64,000 nt of DNA from Bugula neritina (lineage: Eukaryota > Bryozoa > Gymnolaemata > Cheilostomatida > Bugulidae), in NCBI GenBank assembly GCA_964035545.1, contig OZ037770.1:3081662-3145661 (forward strand), in the 5' to 3' direction. This document shows, in pieces, positions 26,749 to 42,500 of the stretch; position 1 is the first letter of the stretch; each line of letters starts with the position of its first letter. The notes under the pieces are model-generated. The model was not told the DNA's origin. It ran no database searches and saw nothing but the letters and a program-made list of their open reading frames with translations. The position numbers were made by a program, and so were the translations under genes.

Positions 26749-26919
26749 GTAAGAAACTAAATGTTCATTTGTTGTTTGGTTAACATTACTAGTTTGAATA
26801 ATTAAAGAATATTTCCTGATCCTATCGAATCAAATTTCCAAATTTCTATTAGTAATTATAAAACCTTTGTTTCGAGAAGAAGATAAAGCTGCAAATGGAT
26901 AAATAAGCGTCATATATAT

Positions 26920-26921
<2 letters not shown>

Positions 26922-26995
<74 letters not shown>

Positions 26996-27018
26996 GCACG
27001 CACGCACGCACGCACACA
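26922..27018. repeat. (CA)n microsatellite in intron 1 of Cys-peptide gene 1
   Basis: About 36 CA units followed by CACG units, about 50 bp upstream of exon 2. Confidence 0.95.
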
Positions 27019-27083
27019 GACCAATGTCTTTCTGTAACTTATAGAGATATATAAACTTATTTTTTGTAGGCTGAAGATTCAAC

Positions 27084-27457
27084 ATGAACATTGTAGCTTT
27101 CTTAGTAACTACCATTCTTGCCATGACTTTATTAGGTAAGTTTTAAATGTTTTGATAGGTTTCAAAATTTAACTTACAACCATCTATTATAAGCATTTCT
27201 TACAACATTTTTAATATTCTTATAATATATATTACATAATATTTTTAATTCAATGATTAAATCATATTTTTTGCAAAGCACTACTATAACTTATGGTTCA
27301 ATATTTTGCAAAATTTTCAATAGGTTTAGTGACAGCAGCTGACTGGACCAAAGACCCTAAGAAGTGCAAAAGTTTTTGTAAAAAGAAGGGTTTCAACTTC
27401 TCCAAACTAGAGTATGGTATGTGTGGATGTAAGAAGAAAGCCTCAGATAAATATTAA
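27084..27457 (+). CDS. Secreted 4-Cys peptide 1 (CS-alpha-beta-like, defensin-type candidate)
   Basis: The coding exons are 27084-27135 (preceded by untranslated sequence from 27070) and 27324-27457, joined in phase 1 inside a Gly codon, giving 61 residues. Residues 1 to about 22 form a signal peptide (MNIVAFLVTTILAMTLLG, then LVTA). The mature part begins near DWTKDPKKC and contains CKSFC, then fourteen residues, then CGC. It is strongly basic, with about 12 Lys against 4 acidic residues. The pattern C-x3-C...G-x-C-x-C is the core of the cysteine-stabilised alpha-beta fold: a helix carrying CxxxC and a strand carrying CxC. Only two disulfides are possible, fewer than ordinary defensins. Role inferred: secreted antimicrobial or signalling peptide. 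An AATAAA lies at 27614. First of three tandem paralogues. Confidence 0.85.
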
Positions 27458-27613
27458 CCAGAAAACAAACTCTCCCCCCCTCCTGTCTCTGGATAGTTTA
27501 ATATATTGCTTGTCTATTTATATTTGCCTCACAGTTGCAGATTGCATTTGTGTAACTTTTTAAATGTTCATTTCAAGCAGTTGAATGATTCCTTGTTTAT
27601 TTGTTTTCTAGAC

Positions 27614-27619
27614 AATAAA
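27614..27619 (+). terminator. Polyadenylation signal of Cys-peptide gene 1
   Basis: AATAAA in the context TAGACAATAAAACAAATGAT, 157 bp after the stop codon. The same context recurs after gene 2. Confidence 0.7.
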
Positions 27620-27746
27620 ACAAATGATGCATTCATAAAAAATTCGGGTTTGCTTTTTTAAAAATACACAAGCACACACAGGCACATGGAAACAGTTGAT
27701 TTAAGTACATTACAGTACAAAGCAGAACGTTGCAGCACATTACAAT

Positions 27747-28220
27747 ATAACATTACAGTATACACTACAGTATACACTACAGTATACACTACAGTATACA
27801 CTACAGTATACACTACGGTACATTACAGTACGTTACATAACATTACAATATACACTACACTCTACAGTATACACTACATTACATAACATTACAGTATACA
27901 CTACAGTATACACTACGGAACATTACAGTATACACTACAGTATACACTACATAACATTACAGTATACACTTCAGTATACACTATGGTACACTACATTACA
28001 TTACATAACATTACAGTATACACTTCAGTATACACTATGGTACACTACATTACATTACATAACATTACAGTATACACTACACTACGTTACATAACATTAC
28101 AGTATACACTACAGTATACACTATGGTACACTACATTACATTACACAACATTACAGTATACACTACAGTATACACTACATTACATTACAGCACAAAGCAG
28201 AACGTTACAGTACATTATAT
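27747..28220. repeat. Tandem array of CACTACAGTATA-type units
   Basis: Basic 12-bp unit TACACTACAGTA, with higher-order units containing TATGGTACACTACATTACAT. It lies between Cys-peptide genes 1 and 2. Confidence 0.9.
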
Positions 28221-28589
28221 AGTACAGTACATTACAGCAAGTTTTAATTTCAAGTAGTGAGCTGAAGGTTTACTGTTTTTGCATATCTATGCATCTCATA
28301 TATTTGCTGCAATTGCTCTATTGCTATCTGCCAGGCTAATTCTATTTCTCAATATATTATCATAATATTATGTTCTTATTGTCAAAATTAAACAATCTTC
28401 ATCAATTTATTATTTTAAATAAATTACAGTATTGTAATATTTTACTTACAGTATCTAAAGTTTTAGTGCAAGAGAAAGCTAAATGCTGTACAGTTTTTGA
28501 AATTATAAAAATTAACTTAAATCAGACGAGCAAAGTTACTGAGGTGAGTAAAGTTGGTGAGGAAGTACATTAATCGATATTTCCTGATG

Positions 28590-28754
28590 TTTGCCAAACT
28601 GTTAACCAATCAAATGTAAGCTGCATGTAGTAATTCAGATTAGTATAAGACTATATAAATACAAGTTACTTATTACTATACAAGATGTGATATCCTTATT
28701 ATAGGTGGGTGATCTCTATGAAGCAACATACTAACACTGCAGGACATAAGAAAG
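28590..28754 (+). promoter_or_regulatory. Promoter and non-coding exon 1 of Cys-peptide gene 2
   Basis: AATCAAATGTAAGCTGCATG and TAATTCAGAT repeat the family promoter. The TATA box TATATAAAT is at 28652-28660. The first exon likely ends at AAAG|GTAAGG (donor 28755). Confidence 0.6.
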
Positions 28755-29139
28755 GTAAGGAGCTAACTCCTGCTTTATGACTCACTGGTTTGAGTAATTA
28801 AAATATTTATCAGTAATATATATTATAGCATATATTATATTGGTAGTCTTTTTTAAACTCAACTCGGTTAGACAGCCTTCCCACTCCTCGATCAGCGATT
28901 ACAAAATATTCATTTTAATTTATTATAGCGATGAAATAAAACATAGTAATATACATATATTATGTGCGTACACACCAGCTAATGAAAGCAGGCAGGTATA
29001 GGTACTGTAAATATGTATATTTCTATATAAGTACATGTTAAAGTATAATATTTGCAAGCAAACAATTGTCATGTGTTTTATTATTATAATTTTTATTCTG
29101 TTTTAGTTTTTTAACATATTATTATGTTCATGGTATTAG

Positions 29140-29340
29140 GGAGCAGTCGTGGTCTAGGGGTTAAATCGTTTGCTTTGTGAACGTGGGTTCAAACCTGACA
29201 AAGGCCATTGGTGATGTTAAGAAGAGCATCCAGTCATAATTGCTTCTGTGCCTCATTTGAACAAGTCCTTAGCCCGTTTTAACAAAAACCCTTTCCATCA
29301 GAGGTTTCTCACAGAGATAGCGACTATAAACTTGCATGAA
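29140..29340 (+). mobile_element. tRNA-derived SINE, copy 2 (intron 1 of Cys-peptide gene 2)
   Basis: Box A GTGGTCTAGGGGTTAAATCG, box B GGGTTCAAACC, body GAAGAGCATCCAGTCATAAT, tail ACTATAAACTTGCATGA. Confidence 0.8.
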
Positions 29341-29421
29341 TTTTTTTATGTTCATAATATTTAAAAAAAGATTTCAACATGTCGTCTAACATACCTAATG
29401 CTTGTAGACTACAGATTCAAT

Positions 29422-29976
29422 ATGAAGGTTCTTGCTTTGTTACTAGCCGCCATTATTCTCACCAGTTCAATAGGTAAGTTTATTACTACTCTGTAACTAT
29501 TAACAATGGAGGATATACTTTTACGTCAACATATTTTACAAACTCTGACTACAATGGAATCGATAAAATTGCACAAATTCAAATTTTAAAATCTAACTGT
29601 TTATTTAGCAATTAATTGTTTTGAAAGATTAGTTTATTAGTAAAAAATAATTGCCTCACTGGGAATCAAACTCGAGTCCTCTGGCTTGCAAGCAAGTGTG
29701 TTATCATTACACCACTGGAGCCACTGGGTAAACTCAACACTACAACTAGAGCTTTCCTTGTAATATGTTGTTGATAGAAGAGAAAAATTATCTGTTTGAA
29801 CAAGAAATTTTATACTACTCAGTAATATTTCAACAGGTTCAGTGGAAGCAGCTAAAGTTTTATATACAGCAAAATCGGTGGTGTGTGAAACTTTCTGTAA
29901 AACGAGAGGCTATCGCTTCTGGATCAGAATCAGGGGACTTTGTGCCTGCAAGAAGAGAGTTGAAGATTCGTATTGA
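29422..29976 (+). CDS. Secreted 4-Cys peptide 2 (CS-alpha-beta-like)
   Basis: The coding exons are 29422-29473 and 29837-29976, joined in phase 1, giving 63 residues. The signal peptide is [18 protein letters not shown] with likely cleavage after SVEA. The mature peptide has CETFC, then fourteen residues rich in Arg and aromatics (RGYRFWIRIRG), then CAC and the basic tail KKR. Cys spacing is identical to peptide 1, and the G-x-C is kept. Intron 1 holds a SINE (29140-29340) and intron 2 a tRNA-like element. AATAAA lies at 30107. A longer overlapping frame across exon 3 is spurious because it ignores the splice. Function unknown; a host-defence peptide is the leading inference. Confidence 0.85.
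29645..29735 (-). repeat. tRNA-like element in intron 2 of Cys-peptide gene 2
   Basis: The minus strand reads CCAGTGGTGTAATGATAACAC (box A) and GAGTTTGATTCCCAGTGAGG (box B). The acceptor stem does not pair, so this is a tRNA-derived repeat rather than a tRNA gene. Confidence 0.6.
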
Positions 29977-30106
29977 CAAGGGAACTGCCTTTGTGATCTT
30001 CACCTGATTTTTTGCATAAAATGAAAAATATTGTCAATTGACTTGCAGTTGATTTGTTCAGATTAGATCATCTGTGTAATGCTTATGTTCTATTTATTTT
30101 CTTGAC

Positions 30107-30112
30107 AATAAA
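30107..30112 (+). terminator. Polyadenylation signal of Cys-peptide gene 2
   Basis: AATAAA in the context CTTGACAATAAAACAACTGATG, matching the 3' end of gene 1. Confidence 0.7.
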
Positions 30113-31724
30113 ACAACTGATGCACACTAACTTCCAGTTTGCTATTTTACATGATAAACACAGTACATCACATGTATATGATGTACTGCGTTTATTTTTA
30201 TAATATTCTTTCTAAACTTGGACAGAATCCACTGTTCTAATGAATATGTCCATTTTCTTTCTTACTGTCACTTTTCTGACGACACTTTCTACAGTCTCCA
30301 TGCAAGCTATTTAGCCTACATGACCGAGGTTCAATCTCTAATAACATGGCTGTTATATTTCCCTAAAACTGTTAGCCTAGAGCCACACTGTGCGTATTTT
30401 CGCATGCAAAAATTGAAACCACGAGTAGCAAAGGTGGCCACTGTGTGCGTTGAGAAAACATTCGCACTTGTCGCTCAGCATTCTCAATGCAAGTGCGAAT
30501 CGTCTCTGTCCTCGTCACCTAATTGGCTGGTAGTTATTTAGCAAGCCCAATTCTTTTATTTTAGTGCTATATTTCAGTAAATTGCGTTTTATTAAAAGCG
30601 CGTGAGATCTAAAAATGAAAGCTTTATTTATCCCGCATCACTGATGCTACAGTGGACACCTATGCTACCTGTGGTTTCAACTTTCGCATGCGAAAATGTG
30701 CACAGTGTGGCCCTAGGCTTAGTCTATTTCAAAAACTACATTTTGATCTAAATAAACAGCTGTCATCATATTCAGCTTTCATTCTTTAACGTCCTCTTGC
30801 AGTTTAACTCCTTCAACTGACAAAAACGTTAATCCATGGCTCTTGAGGTTCAACATCTGAGCAAGCTTTGAATACAAGCCTGTGTAAACATTGCATAACC
30901 GACTTAAGTACACATTTTATTTGCCTCAGGATCAATTAAAAACTTCATTCTAATTATATATTGAATCAACAACAATTCCCAAAAATGACTCGATTTCCAA
31001 AACAGTAATTCTAGTATTCAAATGAAACAACATTTGCAGGTACTTATCTATGTACATAAAGTAACTATTGAAAAATACCAACTCTTCTTATACATGTTTC
31101 AAAATGTATTCTAGATAAAATTGCTTTTAATTCTATACTTCCAGCAATTGTGACCAACTAACTATAAATACATTTGGCTACATCATGTATTTTGTGGAAG
31201 CAGATTCCTTTGTTAGTTATTGTTAATGTTCTTCTGAACACCAGATATGTGATTAACAAAACATATTGCATTGTGAGAATAGAAATTCACCCTCAGTTAT
31301 CTACAATATAATAGAATAAATATTACCCTATTTTATGACCTGGCAAAGCGTTCATCACTCTCTAATAACTACATACAGCAATATAATATGTTCATGTATT
31401 TGCTGGGCTAATGTTCCACCATCATGATCATTTAGCTATAATAAACTTATAGTTAATGCTTATGCATCCTATTTATTAACTCTTTGCATGTTAGTTGTAT
31501 CTGTCATTCTAATTATTTTTCTCAGCATCAACACAGTCTATGTCAAACTTGAGTGAATTGCTTTCATTTTTAAGTTGAATCATCATTTAGTTTGACAGTT
31601 AAAGTATCAGAAAAAAAGTTATAAAATAAGCACTATTATATGCATTGCAGTTCTAGTAGCAATTCACTTGAACATTATCGGAAGTCCACGAGCTTATTGC
31701 AGTAAATCAAAGTATACTTAATCA
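30113..31724. other. Spacer between Cys-peptide genes 2 and 3
   Basis: Contains an inverted pair near 30385-30510 and 30680-30720 (TTTTCGCATGCAAAAATTGAA and TTTCGCATGCGAAAATGTGC, with GCCACACTGTG and CACAGTGTGGCC), probably a decayed MITE. The 107-codon frame across it is not convincing. Confidence 0.45.
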
Positions 31725-31839
31725 TCATCTTCAACTGAAAACTGCATCTCATAATCAAAGCGAGTGTTTTATATACCCCAGAATGTGTGTGTATCATCAC
31801 TACGTAACAGCGTACAAAACACAGTAGAACAAAAGTCAG
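31725..31839 (+). promoter_or_regulatory. Promoter and non-coding exon 1 of Cys-peptide gene 3
   Basis: The segment aligns with the gene 1 promoter: ACTGCATCTCATAATCAAAG, then TTTTATATACCCCAGAATGTG, ending AAAAGTCAG|GTAAGAAACTA. The TATA element is weaker (TTATATA) than in genes 1 and 2. Confidence 0.6.
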
Positions 31840-32023
31840 GTAAGAAACTAAATCTCTGCTTTACCCCAGAACCGAAATTCATAGTTTGATTTATTAGAGA
31901 CTAACTTTCATCTTCATAGATTCAGATAGACAATATTGTTCAATTTACTTTTGTTGGATTGACTTGCACTAGTGAATAAAAATCTTTTGTTTTGAAAAAG
32001 GATGAAACTAAATATATAACCCT

Positions 32024-32349
<326 letters not shown>

Positions 32350-32418
32350 GTACACATACAGTTAAATATACACATACACAGCTTGTTATACTTCATGCTT
32401 GTAGATTACAGACTCAAT

Positions 32419-32838
32419 ATGAAGGTTCTTGCTTTGTTACTAACCGCCATTATTCTCACCAGTTCAATAGGTGAGTTTATTACTACTCTGTAACTACTAA
32501 CAATGGAGGATATACTTTTATATCAACATATTTTACAAACTCCATGTTAATATCTGCCTATAATGAAATCTATGACAACAAGTAGGCTAAATGCTAATTA
32601 TTTGGACGAATCAACAATATTACTATAAGATTAATCTTACAATATTCATATATTTGCTAGACACTATAACTGTGATATTGTTGAATATTCAGTATATATA
32701 GTTTCTATAATAGGTTCAGTAACTACTCTGTGGACCTCAAAACCTTCTGTGTGCAAGAAGCATTGTGTGAAGAGAGAACTTTACTCCTATAATCTAGCTT
32801 TTGGGTATTGCTTCTGCTCAAAGGGCCGAGCACCATGA
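32419..32838 (+). CDS. Secreted 4-Cys peptide 3 (CS-alpha-beta-like)
   Basis: The coding exons are 32419-32470 and 32714-32838, joined in phase 1, giving 58 residues. The signal peptide [18 protein letters not shown] differs from copy 2 by one residue. The mature part begins near [11 protein letters not shown] and has CKKHC, fourteen residues ending FGY, then CFC and a short SKGRAP tail. The Cys pattern is the same as in copies 1 and 2, but few other positions agree. Intron 1 contains an unstable-looking (TA)n block at 32024-32343. I saw no clear AATAAA within 200 bp after the stop. Confidence 0.83.
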
Positions 32839-33100
32839 TTGTTTCACCAAGGGACCTGCTTATACTTAAAGTTGTGTTTTAAAATGCACCAGTTTTTTAA
32901 TTATGGTTTTCTCTGCAGATTATGCATTGATTCAAATATTTATTCATATTTCATTCATTACTTAGAGAGCAAAAAGAACTTATGTTACGTTAGAAGTCTT
33001 TGTTTCACATGAGATTATATAGTTACACGCACACACATAATACAAGTGTTTGTACTCCTAGAATTACATGTACACAAACATATGTTGCATGTGCAGGTAC

Positions 33101-33161
<61 letters not shown>

Positions 33162-33169
33162 ATATATAT

Positions 33170-33201
<32 letters not shown>

Positions 33202-33207
33202 TTATAA
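33101..33207. repeat. (TA)n microsatellite
   Basis: TA repeats with TTATATA breaks, between Cys-peptide gene 3 and the end of the zinc-ribbon gene. Confidence 0.9.
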
Positions 33208-33408
33208 TGAAGTTTCTGTATATTTTATATAACTTTATTTATCAAAAAAGATGGTCAACATTGAGACAAACTATAACTATATCTGAATTACTAGATCTTC
33301 TTACTAAAATACACACAGTAATTTGACCAAAAAGTGTTCCAGATATTTTATTCTTGAACTTTTGTTAATTAAGTATATCTCCTTCGCCGGTTTTACTATA
33401 ACTTTCTA

Positions 33409-37670
<4,262 letters not shown>

Positions 37671-38499
37671 GTTTTACTAGATCTTAATAACGGAGAAAGA
37701 ACATTCAGCACAAGTAAATAATAACCACAGAACTATTTTAAGCTCAGACAATGCGATATTATTTAGAGCATCGTGCTGAAATAGCTCTTATGATTCCAAA
37801 AGAAAAATAGATTTTTAATTTGAAATCCAAAATCTTTGCTAACCACTACCATAACAAAAGAGAAGAGAATGTGAAATTACTTGAATATTTATTAGAACAT
37901 GGGACTGATACTAATTAAATATGTACATGTATTCTTCCAAAATAAAAATCTTTTCATGCAATATAAAACATTATTATGAATGTTATTAATATAGGTAAAA
38001 TGAAGAAGTTACAAAGGTCACCTGAGCTCATAAAGTAACATTTCTCAATTACCATACAATGCAGAAGTTTTCTATAAGATATTATATTAATAGGACGATT
38101 GGTTGTGTGATAATTGATATTCATGAAAAAATGAACTTTCTTTTTGATGAGATGGGTAGACAAAGACTTCCTGTTTATTACAGACACACAGGGTTACGTT
38201 TCATCTGACAGCTACAAGTATTAGATTCTAGATTGTTCTGAGCAAACCTTTCAGCTTACTTTTCTCTTTTTTCCCCCCTTTGTCCTGCTCGGGGCATAAT
38301 TCTGTTACAAACTGCCTGAACAGGATACGCAATAACTTCATATCCTGTCTTATTATACGGAGGCTGAGTATTGATACACTACAACTATTGCCCCTTTCCC
38401 ATTTTCAGTGGCCCGTTCAATATTTTAGATGTAAGTAAAATCTGTTATATGCATTCTGATTAGCACAGTATGGGTTTGGTGACAAATTGCTTTATTATA

Positions 38500-38601
38500 A
38501 TAAAATTTATTATTTAGGTGTGAGTGTGACAACAACCATGTGGCCTTTGTTTTGGCTGACTTCTGGCCCTGATGCAAAGACGTTGCCCACCCCTGCACTG
38601 T
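38500..38601. mobile_element. Probable solo hAT-type end
   Basis: The reverse complement begins GTGCAGGGGTGGGCAACGTC, resembling hAT termini. I did not find the partner end or a target duplication. Confidence 0.35.
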
Positions 38602-39289
38602 AACATATGATGCTCAGTCACTTAGAGACTATTTTATTAGACAGACTGTGATGTAATGAATTCATAATCAGCATAACGCTATAATTCAAACAGTTCTTAG
38701 GTAAAAGTAATAAATGGAATGCTGCAGTTTTTCATTAAACTATTTAGTTTGCATTATCCTAGCTTCTGCTATATTCTATTTTATCAACTGCATGACTCAT
38801 TATCGGGGAAAAAACTCTGAAAAATAATTCTGTTTCTACAAAAATGTTTATGAACACTGTTGCAGCCTAGCAGGTGTAGATTTGATGGGCAAACCTGGTC
38901 TCGATTGTAAACACAGCATGAATCTCGAGGTTAGATAAAACCATCAAGTAAATTAGTGGAAAGGCAGAAAATGCCAATTAAGTACAGTTTATTATTTATA
39001 AATCTATAAAAACAAGCTAAAAAGTATGATGCAATACTAAGTTTGGTAGAAAGACATAATGGAGTTGTAAATATAGATTAAAAAAAATATATAATGTTGC
39101 CATGACCTAAAATGTATCTTAAATAGCGAACTAAAAAGACAGTGCATTTAATGCTCAAACAAAATAAAATACAATCTAAAAATAAACAGTAAGATTTATA
39201 TATCACATGGCCGGCAGAGATGTTTAACTCGTTCAATCCAGTACACTATTTCTGTAACGCTATTAGCACCAACAGAATAACCTTCAATA

Positions 39290-39362
39290 TTGTACACCCC
39301 TGCGCTATTGTACACCCCTGTGCTATTGTACACCCCTGCGCTATTGTACACCCCTGCGCTAT
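39290..39362. repeat. 18-bp tandem repeat, four copies
   Basis: Unit TATTGTACACCCCTGCGC, downstream of the EF-hand gene stop. Confidence 0.85.
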
Positions 39363-39504
39363 GTGTATCAGAGTCAAGTGTTAAATATAATATAGAGATG
39401 GAAACTCAATCAGTGCAGTAAAAACACAGGAAAGAATTTTACATGCTTTACTAGTTAATGATGTTACAGCAAGTACCACCTTGTTGCATAGCAACAGGCT
39501 ATAA

Positions 39505-42500
39505 TTATTTGAGTGGGGTTTCCTCATTTCCTGTTTCGGGTTTTTCCAACGAAGCTACTGTGAGATAATAGGGAATTCCAGCAATGAACTTCACCTTGTT
39601 CACCGACTCATTATCACCCTACAAGCAATACCAGACACCTAAGAAGACATGTTTTGGTGACTAAATAGCCCAGACAACTACAGACCATGGAGTATATATC
39701 ATATTTTATAATGTGGCCAGAAATTTTAAAAGAAAAACTAAAACTTAGAAGAAAAACTGGGGATATAAAATGAACCACGAACCAGGTTTAGCACATCAGG
39801 AAGTTGACTTAGCCCATATTCTAGATAATCTTTATCCTTTTGTAGGGCGGTACAGATAATGTCCCGTAAGGAGTCGAGGGTTATTTTTCCTTTTGATGTT
39901 CTGTCAACTTGCTGGAACAGCTCCTATATAGTACAATGTTAAATAAGTAAATTAAATGTATGCGTTGATGTGTGTAAATCTAAACTACACTTAATCTAGA
40001 TGAAAATATAACAAAATATAAAAATATACATATATAAATTATTTAAAATATCTTTTATCATCGATTAGCCAATCAACAGGCAAGTTCAATTTTCATCAGC
40101 CAATAAACTCACGGTATACTGAATAACGGAAGTGGTAAGATTAGGAAAATCCAACTTCTCGAACCCCTGCAGCATCAACTGATGATCTAATTTAGACACC
40201 TCTTCACACAAGCACTTTATTGTCACAAATTCCTTCACGCCAAAATAGGTGCTGGCACTCGTGATATCGTATATCTACAGCAAGAAATACACTTGTGATA
40301 TCGTATATCTGCAGCAAGAAATACGTTGAAATGCGTTGAATGACATGTGACAGGTCTGCTAATAGTGACATGTGACAGGTTTGCTAATAGTGACATGTGA
40401 CAGGTTTGCTAATAATGACATGTGACAGGTCTGCTAGTAATGACATGTGACAGGTCTGCTAATAATGACATATGACAGGTCTGCTAATAATGACAAGTGA
40501 CAGGTCTGCTGATAATGACATGTGACAGGTCTGCTAATAATGGCATGTGACAGGTTTGCTAATAATGACATGTGACAGGTCTGCTAATAGTGACATGTGA
40601 CAGGTCTGCTAATAATGACATGTGACAGGTCTGCTGATAATGACATGTGACAGGTCTGCTAATAATGGCATGTGACGGGTTTGCTAATAATGACATGTGA
40701 CAGGTCTGCTAATAGTGACATGTGACAGGTCTGCTAATAATGACATGTGATCATTCTTTAATAAGTAACAACTTCAAGAGTAAAACTGGTGTGTTTCTAA
40801 CCAAGTAAAATATCTATTTCACTAAAAGCTATTCTTAAAAAATGAAAACAATAAAGTTGCAACTGACAAAGTGTGACTGAAAAGTATAAATTCTATCTAG
40901 TCTTGTCGAATAAACCGAACTTAATGACATAAAGTTATTACCAATTGGCCACCCAGTCAGGACACCAACCGTCTACACAAGAAAAAGGAAATTTTTTCCA
41001 AAATGTGCATGCCTAGTTTAAATAAAGGTGATATAATAGAGTGGAAATGTGAAGAAAACTCTTAATATCATCACTTGAGCATGCCATTGCTTACACATTC
41101 TTTCAACTGGCTAAAACAAGTTACGACAATTTTTCGACTGGTTGCAAAATAATGCATTTAAGTAAAAGGTTTATATTACAAAAAATCAATTTTTCTTTCT
41201 AACTGAAAATGCATGATAAAAGTTGATTAACGAAAAAGGTGATAATTTTAAGGATCAAGTTGTACACAAACATGAACGGCAAGCTGTGAGTGACACAGGG
41301 AGCTGAAGCTAAGTAGCTGCAAGTATTTTGTAAAGAGATAGCCTGAGCTCTACACTACACACCTGTTTGAGATACTTCTTCTGGTTAGGCTGCAGCGACT
41401 GTGGGAACTGAGGCTCGACTTGTTGATACATCAGATGACCGTCGTCGTCGGTGTCCAGCTTCTGAAACATGGCTTTCATCTCCTCTTCCTTGATATGGTA
41501 CAAGGTGAGATCTGCGGCCTGCGATAGGAGAGAAAGTGATATCTGCAGCTTATAGTGTACACTATACACAGTACAGTATACACTATACACAGCAGAGTAT
41601 ACACTATACACAGTGCAGTATACACTATACACAGTACAGTATACACTATACACAGTACAGTATACACTATAGACAGTAGAGTATACACTATACACAGTAT
41701 ACACTATACACAGTAGAGTATACACTATACCCAGTAGAGTATACACTATACACAGTAGAGTATACACTATACCCAGTAGAGTATACACTATACACAGTAG
41801 AGTATACACTATACACAGTAGAGTATACACTATACACAGTAGAGTATACACTATACACAGTAGAGTATACACTATACACAGTAGAGTATACACTATACAC
41901 AGTAGAGTATACACTATACACAGTAGAGTATACACTATACCCAGTAGAGTATACACTATACACAGTAGAGTATACACTATACACAGTAGAGTATAAACTA
42001 TACACAGTACAGTATACACTATACACAGTGCAGTATACACTATACACAGTGCAGTATACACTATACACAGTACAGTATACACTATACACAGTAGAGTATA
42101 CACTATACACAGTGCAGTATACACTATACACAGTAGAGTATACACTATACCCAGTAGAGTATACACTATACACAGTAGAGTATACACTATACACAGTAGA
42201 GTATACACTATACACAGTAGAGTATACACTATACCCAGTAGAGTATACACTATACACAGTAGAGTATACACTATACACAGTAGAGTATACACTATACACA
42301 GTAGAGTATACACTATACACAGTAGACTGACTATAGAGTATAAATAAGGTAACACTGGACATGGCAGAATGTGGAGGAAAGACACATGTGGAGATGAATC
42401 CCACCAGGAATAGATTCTCCAGGTTTTAGTTTACCACACAGAGGTAACTCAACTTAGTCAAACTTCAGAGTCTATTAGGAAGGGTTGGTAGATGACCCCC

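Larger units (their letters stand above)
37671..39504. other. Intergenic between the two minus-strand multi-exon genes
   Basis: No exon chain seen. Includes the possible hAT end and the 18-bp repeat. Confidence 0.5.

Noticed and set aside
27686-28222. Plus-strand frames rich in Tyr-Thr-Thr-Val
   Set aside because: Translation of the CACTACAGTATA array between peptide genes 1 and 2.
29645-29735. Possible functional tRNA gene on the minus strand
   Set aside because: Boxes A and B are recognisable but the acceptor stem does not pair and the T-stem is weak. Sister copies at 37085 and 50768 show that it is a dispersed repeat.
29765-30007. 80-codon plus-strand frame ending in IDKGTAFVIFT
   Set aside because: Wrong frame across the mature-peptide exon of Cys-peptide 2. 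The spliced frame gives four conserved cysteines and a stop at 29974-29976.
41309-42404. Long minus-strand frames of 358 and 238 codons
   Set aside because: They read through a 21-bp intronic minisatellite. Only 41363-41518 within the first frame is a real exon, fixed by splice signals and the EF-hand motif.
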